Shown: positions 1 through 5,418 of the stretch, in pieces
Position numbering within the stretch: the first letter of the stretch is position 1
Layout of the letters: every line of letters begins with the position of its first letter
NCBI GenBank assembly: GCA_050010135.1
Contig: JBEKLP010000065.1
Location: 1-14,800 of the forward strand
From: FEN-1073 sp050010135
GTDB taxonomy: Bacteria > Chloroflexota > Anaerolineae > Anaerolineales > RBG-16-64-43
Direction: 5' to 3'
Length of the DNA stretch: 14,800 bases
Position numbers and translations under genes: made by a program
The notes under the pieces: model-generated
Database searches by the model: none
What the model was told of the DNA's origin: nothing
What the model saw: the letters and a program-made list of their open reading frames with translations, nothing else

Positions 1-487
1 ATACCCAGCGCCCTTCGATCCGCCCGATGCGGACCGCCCCGATCGGTCCGTCCCACGGGATGTCGGAAATCGAAAGCGCCGCCGAGGCGGCGTTGATCGC
101 CAGAATGTCCAACGGGTTCTCGGCGTCCGAGGAAAACGCGTACATGATCATCTGGACGTCGTTGCGCATGTCCTTGGGAAACAGCGGGCGCAACGGCCGG
201 TCCGTCAGGCGCGCGACCAGAATGGCGGTTTCCGAGGGCCGCCCTTCCCTGCGGAAGAACGAACCCGGGATGATGCCGCCGGCGTACATGCGCTCTTCAT
301 ATTCCACCGAGAGCGGGAAGAAATCGATACCCAACCGCGGCTCCCGGCTCATGGTTGCGGCAGCGAAGATCAGGGATTCGCCCACCCGCACGGTAACTGC
401 TCCGCCCGCCTGTGCGGCGAGCCCCCCGGTGGTAAAGAGGAAGGGTTTTCCTTCCACTACCGCCTGAAACGTCTTACGGTTTGTCAT
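1..487 (-). CDS. pnp: Polyribonucleotide nucleotidyltransferase (PNPase), N-terminal part
   Basis: PNPase is a 3'-5' phosphorolytic exoribonuclease of RNA turnover, normally a cytoplasmic trimer of about 700 residues. Only the first 162 codons lie in the window; the reading frame is open through base 1, so the gene continues to the left. The N-terminal RNase PH-like domain is clear: TTGGLAAQAGGAV near residue 19, then FFPLSVEYEERMYAGGIIPG, and the family motif FFRREGRPSE followed by ILVARLTDRPLRPLFP. The start is the ATG at 487-485, with GGAGGAACT directly upstream on the minus strand. No rpsO, the usual upstream neighbour, precedes it; instead there is a long structured leader and a promoter. 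Identification is secure from the motifs. Confidence 0.95.
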   Translation of the reverse strand, partial: MTNRKTFQAVVEGKPFLFTTGGLAAQAGGAVTVRVGESLIFAAATMSREPRLGIDFFPLSVEYEERMYAGGIIPGSFFRREGRPSETAILVARLTDRPLRPLFPKDMRNDVQMIMYAFSSDAENPLDILAINAASAALSISDIPWDGPIGAVRIGRIEGRWV

Positions 488-724
488 AGTTCCTCCAAAA
501 ATGGCGGCAGGGGGTTAGGGACTGGAAGCCGTCCGCCGGACCACGTTCGACGCTCGCCTTCCAATTCCCAACTCTTGAGCCGCCGCTGTAAGATTTCGAA
601 ATCCCTCAGGGGGTTTTCCCGCCGGGGAGCGGGTGTATTGCCCGCGTGATGCCTTTCGGATGGTTTCCAACCCTTCGGGGTGTGTATTGTCTCCGAGAGA
701 TTTCGGAGGCGGTTTATCCCGCCT
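488..724 (-). promoter_or_regulatory. Hairpin-rich 5' leader of pnp
   Basis: The predicted transcript starts near 724 and runs about 237 nt before the pnp ATG. Read on the minus strand it holds a chain of short hairpins: GGCGG/CCGCC at 708-723, right at the predicted 5' end; CTCCGA/TCGGAG at 691-708; ACCC-CGAA-GGGT just downstream; GCGGG/CCCGC at 629-645; GGG-AAAA-CCC at 611-620; CCC-TGA-GGG at 603-611; and the palindrome GATTTCGAAATC at 592-603. The phrase CAATACAC occurs twice. In several bacteria PNPase represses its own mRNA through a leader structure, so autoregulation is plausible here, but I do not recognise a known riboswitch or RNA family. No gene lies in this stretch. Confidence 0.5.
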
Positions 725-730
725 GCATAT

Positions 731-759
731 ATTGTAGACGAGCCCTCTCAGGGGCGCAA
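731..759 (-). promoter_or_regulatory. pnp promoter
   Basis: On the minus strand there is a -35 box TTGCGC (759-754), a 17-nt spacer and a -10 box TACAAT (736-731). The predicted start of transcription is near 724, which places the first leader hairpin at the extreme 5' end of the RNA. Confidence 0.7.
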
Positions 760-863
760 GCCGAGGGAAAAGGTCCCCGGTTTACCGAGCCGTCCCGGCC
801 GGGGATTGGCATGGAAGATTAATGACACTCTTATCTAGATGGTTGTTTAATACTCGTTAGCAC

Positions 864-954
864 AAAGTGGCCGGGATCGCCGATCCCGGCCACTTTGAAT
901 GGCGATCCCGGCCAAATTGAACGGCGATCCTGGCCAAATTAAACGGCGATCCCG
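864..954. repeat. 22-bp tandem repeats with a palindromic edge, possible IS-end remnant
   Basis: Four head-to-tail copies of a 22-bp unit of the form GGCGATCCCGGCCAAATTGA lie at 879-900, 901-922, 923-944 and 945-954 (the last partial). The first copy also faces an inverted copy, giving a near-perfect palindrome at 864-896 (AAAGTGGCCGGGATCG with CGATCCCGGCCACTTT). Multiple internal repeats at an end are known for IS21-family elements, and the unit resembles such ends as I remember them; no transposase is present, so a solo remnant is an inference. The rest of 760-1054 holds no gene: 760-863 shows nothing I can name, and 955-1054 carries the promoter region of the next gene. Confidence 0.65.
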
Positions 955-992
955 GTTACAACGATTGGAACTATTTCCCAACCGGCGCCGTC

Positions 993-1001
993 TGATACAC
1001 T
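993..1001 (+). promoter_or_regulatory. Candidate extended -10 promoter for the SIMPL lipoprotein gene
   Basis: TGATACACT matches an extended -10 (TGN followed by TACACT at 996-1001), about 54 bases before the start codon. No convincing -35 is correctly spaced; TTCCCA at 975-980 is 15 bases away and weak. Confidence 0.4.
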
Positions 1002-1054
1002 GTAATCCAACCGGTGGAGAACGAAGGTCCGCCGGGAACCCATGAGGAGGAATC

Positions 1055-1816
1055 ATGAACCGTAAATGGATAATCTTGGGAACCGTGGTAGCCGTGTTGC
1101 TGTTGGCTGGCTGCACGGGAACCGCCGCAACGCCTTCCACCCCATGCAACGTAAATTGCGCCGCGCCCACGCAATACAATCCCCGCACGCTTTCGGTTAA
1201 TGGTGAAGGCACGGTGAAAGTTACCCCGGATATCGCCCTGATGTACATGAGCGTGATTACACAAGACCCGGACGTATCGAAGGCATGGGACGGCAACAAC
1301 GCCAAAGCCACGGCGGTGATCGCCGCGGTCGAAGGATTGGGCGTCAAGGCGGAAGACATCCGCAGCGATTTCACCGTAGTCCAGCAGGACAAATATGATC
1401 CCATCACCAGCCGGCCGACCGGTGAAGTCGACTACGTCGTGACCCATACTTTGACGGTCACCGCGCGCGACCTGACCAAGGTGGGTGATATTCTCGGCGC
1501 CGCGCAAGCGGCGGGCGTGAATTCCGTCGGGGGGGTAAGCTTCGCGCTGGAGGATCCCACGCAGGCGATCTCGCAGGCGAGGACGTTGGCTGTGGCCGAC
1601 GCCAAAGCCCGGGCGGATGAAATCGCAAAGGGATTGGGAGTGAAAATCGTCAAGGTTCTGACCGTAAATGAATACGGCGCGAGCGTCCCGGTTCCGGTGG
1701 ACAAGGGATTCAACGCAGTCGGAATGGGCGGGGGCGGCGGATCTTCGGTGCCGATCCAGGTGGGAACCTGGCAGGTCTCGATGAGCGTCAGCGTGGTATT
1801 CGAAATCGGAGATTAA
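1055..1816 (+). CDS. SIMPL domain (DUF541) lipoprotein
   Basis: This 253-residue protein is exported as a lipoprotein: MNRK, a hydrophobic stretch and the lipobox LAGC with the lipidated cysteine at residue 20. The rest is a single SIMPL/DUF541 domain: RTLSVNGEGTVKVTPDIALM near residues 45-65, GVKAEDIRSDFTVVQQDKYDP around 110-130, then ARDLTKVGDILGAAQAAGVNSVGGVSF and AVADAKARADEIAKGLGVKIVKVLTV. The length is typical of the family. SIMPL proteins are periplasmic or surface-attached proteins of poorly defined role, sometimes linked to oxidative stress; no specific function can be read here. The start has GAGGAGG at 1044-1050. It has its own candidate promoter and a strong terminator, so it appears monocistronic. 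Confidence 0.9.
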   Translation: MNRKWIILGTVVAVLLLAGCTGTAATPSTPCNVNCAAPTQYNPRTLSVNGEGTVKVTPDIALMYMSVITQDPDVSKAWDGNNAKATAVIAAVEGLGVKAEDIRSDFTVVQQDKYDPITSRPTGEVDYVVTHTLTVTARDLTKVGDILGAAQAAGVNSVGGVSFALEDPTQAISQARTLAVADAKARADEIAKGLGVKIVKVLTVNEYGASVPVPVDKGFNAVGMGGGGGSSVPIQVGTWQVSMSVSVVFEIGD

Positions 1817-1833
1817 CCACTCCAAACCAAATA

Positions 1834-1882
1834 ACAGCCGCGGCATCGGAGGATATCCGGTGACCGCGGCTGTTTTTATTTT
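1834..1882 (+). terminator. Rho-independent terminator of the SIMPL gene
   Basis: A perfect 10-bp stem, ACAGCCGCGG (1834-1843) with CCGCGGCTGT (1864-1873), is followed by a T-rich run (TTTTTATTTT). It starts 18 bases after the SIMPL stop codon. Confidence 0.85.
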
Positions 1883-1911
1883 CCTAATAGGCAATTAAAT
1901 AATAAGATAGA

Positions 1912-2002
1912 TGTCATTGCGAGGAGCGAAGCGACGAAGCAATCTGGGTTTTCTGACGAGAAAAACGAGATTGCTTCGTCCCTTCGGTCGCTCGCAATGA
2001 CA
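1912..2002. repeat. Dispersed inverted repeat, copy 1 (CATTGCGAGGAGCGAAGCGA type)
   Basis: The left arm 1912-1945 begins TGTCATTGCGAGGAGCGAAG; the right arm 1968-2002 is its near reverse complement and ends GCTCGCAATGACA. About 22 bases separate them. A second copy with the same arms but an unrelated, longer centre lies at 10410-10545. Repeats of this look are common in intergenic DNA of several phyla; no coding capacity is supported. Lying 26 bases beyond the end of the methyltransferase gene, the hairpin could also mark the 3' end of that transcript. Confidence 0.8.
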
Positions 2003-2027
2003 GATTCGAAATTATTACCGCGATCTG

Positions 2028-2792
2028 CTAATCCTTCCGGAGGCCGGAGCAGTAAAAGGTGGGAACGAATAATACGCGTTCGCCGCACCGGCGCGCGCCG
2101 GAATCGGCCTGGCGGAATTTCTCCCAATCGGATTCCGAAATCGCTTGGCCGATATCTTCCTTTAAGACCTTCCATTCCAACTCAGAATCCTCCCCGGACG
2201 GTTCCGCGTGGTTATCCTGCGAACCAAGGATCCCTGTTTCCTCGACGCTCAATCCGGCGGTGGCAAATAAATCTGCAAGACGGCGTCCAAATGCGGGATC
2301 GGCTCCCTGCCGCTCGAGCGCCGCGGTTTGCGCCGCGCCCAATTCCTCAAGCGGCGGGGGATAATCGATCCGGGCGCTATGGTCCGGCTCGGCCAGCGCA
2401 ATCACCCAACCTCCCGGGCGCACCACCCGCGCCATTTCGCGCAGGGCCAGCATTGGCGATGGAATCCACAGCAGGAGGAAATGGCACAGTACCAGATCGA
2501 ACGCACGCGCGGGGAATGGGAGTCGTTTCCCGTCCCCGGCGGCATAGGCGCTCGCCGGATCGTGCGACCGGGCGAACTCCAGCCGCCGGATATTCAAATC
2601 CACTCCGGTGACCATCGCCGACGGGAGTTCCCGGGCAACGGATGCGCTTACCGCGCCGGTCCCGCAGCCCACTTCGAGGATTCGCTTCAGGCGGCCCAAA
2701 TCCATCCGTGAAAAAAAGTGCGCCCGCAGAGATTCGGTCCAGCGGGCTTGTTGGCAAAATCTTTTGTGCCAGTCATCAATGGAGAGGGGCAT
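2028..2792 (-). CDS. Class I SAM-dependent methyltransferase
   Basis: The 254-residue protein has the Rossmann-type methyltransferase signature: motif I ILEVGCGTG at 38-46, the acidic end of strand 2 in VTGVDLN at 61-67, GDGKRLPFPARAFDLVLC at 87-103 and RPGGWVIALAEPD at 125-137 (Methyltransf_11 type). The substrate cannot be told; the C-terminal 100 residues are not diagnostic. It is the last gene of the minus-strand unit, 72 bases after the cysteine-less radical SAM homologue. The start at 2792 is the first ATG; its Shine-Dalgarno (GGGAGA) is rather distant at 11 bases, so the start is moderately certain. It could modify the product of the radical SAM enzyme, or be an unrelated small-molecule or lipid methyltransferase; context alone suggests the former. 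Confidence 0.88.
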   Translation of the reverse strand: MPLSIDDWHKRFCQQARWTESLRAHFFSRMDLGRLKRILEVGCGTGAVSASVARELPSAMVTGVDLNIRRLEFARSHDPASAYAAGDGKRLPFPARAFDLVLCHFLLLWIPSPMLALREMARVVRPGGWVIALAEPDHSARIDYPPPLEELGAAQTAALERQGADPAFGRRLADLFATAGLSVEETGILGSQDNHAEPSGEDSELEWKVLKEDIGQAISESDWEKFRQADSGARRCGERVLFVPTFYCSGLRKD

Positions 2793-2864
2793 ACCCGAGG
2801 GTTTCTCCCGGCGTGGAAGCGGGAATTCGAATATTGCGGGAAGAAGATTTCCGGAAACCGGATT

Positions 2865-4019
2865 TTATTTCGACCGCGCGGCAGCCCAGATCCGCGCCCA
2901 GGGATCGTGCAGGAAGTTGCCAAGCACCCGGTTGACCCCCTGTTCGGGAAGGACGTCGCCATCGGGTTCGACATACAACCAGGCTTTGCCGGCTCCCGTC
3001 GACGGCGTGCCGATCTCCTGCGAGATGGGATTGGCAGGGGAGTACGGAACGGGCAGGTCCCATTGCAGCGAGAGTCCGAGTTCGGCCGCCCGATTGCGAA
3101 GGACCGTTAGCGTTTCCATGCCTTCGGGGTCCGAAGCGCTCAGGGAAAGCCAGCGCACCTCCATCTTGGCGAGCCGCTCCAGGATCGATCCGGCACGCGG
3201 GGCCAGCTCGCGGTTGAGGGTGAGATGCGCTGTGGTGGAAAGATCGGATGCCATGGCGTTGCCGAGCGCCGTCCACGATTCTTCCCGGCCCGGCTGAAGC
3301 AGGAACATCAGGTGGTCCAACCCGCTGTCGAGAATCGTCTTCAGATAATCGGCCGATGCCAGGCGCAGGCTGCCGCTGAGCAATCCGCAGACCTGGCCGA
3401 TGGCCTGGGTGTGCGCCACCAGCGCGGGGAGATCTTCGCGCAAAGCGGGTTCGCCGCCGGTGAAGACCACGTGCGGAATGCCCGCCTCCCAGGCTTTGGA
3501 GAGGATCGTCTTCCACTCCTCCGTGGAAAGCTCATTTTTAACCCGTTCGACGGGCGCATAATGGACGTTCTCCCCTTCGGGCAGACGGTAGGTGAGCGCA
3601 CAGTCCAGCCGGTAGGGCGCCGAGAGTTCCTTGGAGTACGGCTCCTCGCGGGCGAAATCCAGATACGTCACCGGATCCAGGTCCGGCGTGTTCAGCATGG
3701 TTTCCACCCGTTGAATGAAATCCAGGTAATCATGCATGGCCTGTTTTTTATTTACGCGGTATCGCGCGGCGATCGAGTTGGCCGCATTTTCGGGGGTGGA
3801 ATCTTTCACCCACAGGTAGGCGTACTCGGCGGCCGTCTGATTGAGGTGCAGAATTGTCGACGCGTTGACGATGAGTATGCCGCTCCCGTCGTCTTCCAGG
3901 CGCAGATGCAGGCGGAAGGGCGAGGGGGATGAGGGCTTGGATTGATAGTGATGCACGCCGGCCGGAAGCGCGGCGACGGGTTGAAAACGATCGCGTAGGA
4001 ATTTAATCAGCGGTGCCAT
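2865..4019 (-). CDS. Radical SAM-fold pseudoenzyme with PqqD-like N-terminal domain, cluster cysteines lost
   Basis: The 384-residue protein is a paralogue of the next gene upstream in the operon. Residues about 38-110 form the PqqD-like domain (ILIVNASTILHLNQTAAEYAYLW). The radical SAM core keeps HVVFTGGEPALREDLPALVA at 183-202 and DSGLDH at 231-236. The cluster site does not survive: where the paralogue reads TYRCQNDCAHCY, this protein reads TYRLPEGENVHY, so the three cysteines align with Leu146, Glu150 and His153. The SPASM remnant LYVEPDGDVLPEQ (348-360) has Tyr and Glu for cysteines, and the last 30 or so residues of the paralogue are absent. Only two cysteines remain (140, 211). The frame is intact, with AGGGAGG 5 bases before ATG, so it looks like a retained pseudoenzyme, probably for recognition or scaffolding. 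Confidence 0.85.
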   Translation of the reverse strand: MAPLIKFLRDRFQPVAALPAGVHHYQSKPSSPSPFRLHLRLEDDGSGILIVNASTILHLNQTAAEYAYLWVKDSTPENAANSIAARYRVNKKQAMHDYLDFIQRVETMLNTPDLDPVTYLDFAREEPYSKELSAPYRLDCALTYRLPEGENVHYAPVERVKNELSTEEWKTILSKAWEAGIPHVVFTGGEPALREDLPALVAHTQAIGQVCGLLSGSLRLASADYLKTILDSGLDHLMFLLQPGREESWTALGNAMASDLSTTAHLTLNRELAPRAGSILERLAKMEVRWLSLSASDPEGMETLTVLRNRAAELGLSLQWDLPVPYSPANPISQEIGTPSTGAGKAWLYVEPDGDVLPEQGVNRVLGNFLHDPWARIWAAARSK

Positions 4020-4097
4020 GCCTGCCTCCCTGCAATTTTTTTCGATCCAACGTCCTGCGGCAAATCCTGCATCCTTGGAAAAAGGAAAAGCGGGCCG

Positions 4098-5414
4098 TCA
4101 CGCCCGGGGAGCCAGCGGGCATCCCCCGCCGCATTCCGCAAAGAGCGCGCACTCCCGGCACTTCTCCGCGGCGTGCCGGCGCTCGCGGAGCGAAACCGCG
4201 AGGTCGCTGTTCCAAATGCTGCTCCAATCATCCCCGAGCAGATTACCCATTGGCTGGTAATACGATTGGCACGGGATCACGCCGCCGTCGGGTTCGACGC
4301 ACATGTTGTACATCGCAGCGGTGCAACCTTTCACTCCCAATTCCTGCTGCACCGGATCGAAGTGGCAATATTCCGTCGGCGTATACCAGATCAGCTTCTG
4401 CTTGTTCCGGGCGGTTTTTTCCCGGGCGAGGTCGAGTAGAGGATGCAATTCCTCTTCCGAAAGCCCTGTGCCCACCGTCGCGCCCCGGCCGGAATAAATC
4501 AGCGCGTTCAGTCCCACGGTCGGCACGCCGCTGCCGGCAAGGAAGTCCAGGGTCTGGCCGAGAGCCGGGGTGTTGCTGCGGAGTAGCGTGGTATTGGTCA
4601 TCACGTAGAGCCGCGTGTCGAGCGCGTTGCGCAAACCATCCACCGTCTGCCGCCATGCTCCCGGCGCCCGGACGAGTGCGTCATGGACGGATTCATCGTG
4701 GCTTTCAAGCGTGATTTGTACGTGATCCAGACCCGAGTCCACTAGAGATTGCAGGAACGCCCGGTTCTGCAGCCGGCGTCCGTTGGTATTCAGTCCGGTG
4801 ATCTGCCCTTTGCGCTCGGCGTAGGCAACCAGCTCGGGCAGGTCGCCCCGTAACGTCGGTTCGCCGCCGGTGAACACGACGTGCGGGATGCCGAGATCCC
4901 ACAAGCGGTCGATCATCCGTTTCCAGACTGCGGCGGGCTGCTCGGGGAACGAGCGCGGCCGGGCGTTGTAACAATGGGCGCAATCGTTCTGGCAGCGATA
5001 GGTAATCGCCAAGTCCATGCGGTATGGCGCGGACGGGGTGTGGCTGAAGGGCGCGCTCACATCCAGCTCGAGGTCGCACACCGGGCAGGGTCCGCCGGGG
5101 CGGGTGAGCGCATCCACCTGAGCCGCGATGCCGAGAAAATCCGATTCCGCCTGCGCCCGCGAGATCCGGTACTCGCCGGCGATGCTGCGGGCGGCCGCGT
5201 CGGACGGTATTCCTTCCAGGGCCAGGTAGGCCATTTGCGCCGCGGTGGGATTCAGATGCAGGATCCGCGCGGCGTCGACCACCAGGGTTCCGTGGCCGTC
5301 GGGATCCACCCGCAGGTGGACGCGCGACCGGCCGCCGCCGGCTTCCCGGCGGAAATGATACAGGCCCGGCGCGGGGGGTTTTATCCGGGTGCGGAAGAAA
5401 CGCTCGTGGAGCAT
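4098..5414 (-). CDS. PqqD-like/radical SAM/SPASM peptide-modifying enzyme
   Basis: The 438-residue protein has an N-terminal PqqD-like domain (about 36-102, containing LVVDAARILHLNPTAAQMAYL), of the kind that binds leader or substrate peptides in RiPP pathways. The radical SAM core carries the cluster motif CxxxCxxC (C141, C145, C148) and the AdoMet-site FTGGEP at 181-186. The C-terminal SPASM region offers cysteines for auxiliary clusters: C364, C372 (MCVEPDGG), C382 (IPCQ), C419, C422, C428 and C432 (ECGGGCPLA). A further CPVC lies at 110-113. SPASM enzymes install thioethers, other crosslinks or epimerised residues in peptides. It starts 4 bases after the stop of the Cys-tailed membrane protein without a well-placed Shine-Dalgarno, suggesting translational coupling. 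That neighbour is the obvious candidate substrate; this is an inference. Confidence 0.92.
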   Translation of the reverse strand: MLHERFFRTRIKPPAPGLYHFRREAGGGRSRVHLRVDPDGHGTLVVDAARILHLNPTAAQMAYLALEGIPSDAAARSIAGEYRISRAQAESDFLGIAAQVDALTRPGGPCPVCDLELDVSAPFSHTPSAPYRMDLAITYRCQNDCAHCYNARPRSFPEQPAAVWKRMIDRLWDLGIPHVVFTGGEPTLRGDLPELVAYAERKGQITGLNTNGRRLQNRAFLQSLVDSGLDHVQITLESHDESVHDALVRAPGAWRQTVDGLRNALDTRLYVMTNTTLLRSNTPALGQTLDFLAGSGVPTVGLNALIYSGRGATVGTGLSEEELHPLLDLAREKTARNKQKLIWYTPTEYCHFDPVQQELGVKGCTAAMYNMCVEPDGGVIPCQSYYQPMGNLLGDDWSSIWNSDLAVSLRERRHAAEKCRECALFAECGGGCPLAPRA

Positions 5415-5418
5415 GGGG

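Noticed and set aside
879..954. CRISPR array
   Set aside because: The 22-bp units are directly adjacent with no spacers.
971..1894. 307-codon minus-strand frame over the SIMPL gene
   Set aside because: Antisense to a clear lipoprotein gene; it runs through the terminator and the promoter region.
1876..2175. Small minus-strand frame ending in DCFVASLLAMT
   Set aside because: That peptide is the translation of the dispersed inverted repeat, which appears again near 10323-10565.
2608..3297. Plus-strand frames across the methyltransferase and radical SAM genes
   Set aside because: Low-information Arg/Ser/Pro-rich translations opposite genes with firm motifs.
2865..4019. Pseudogene call for the cysteine-less radical SAM homologue
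   Set aside because: No stop or frameshift, good ribosome site, and fold motifs kept; the changes are specific to cluster ligands.
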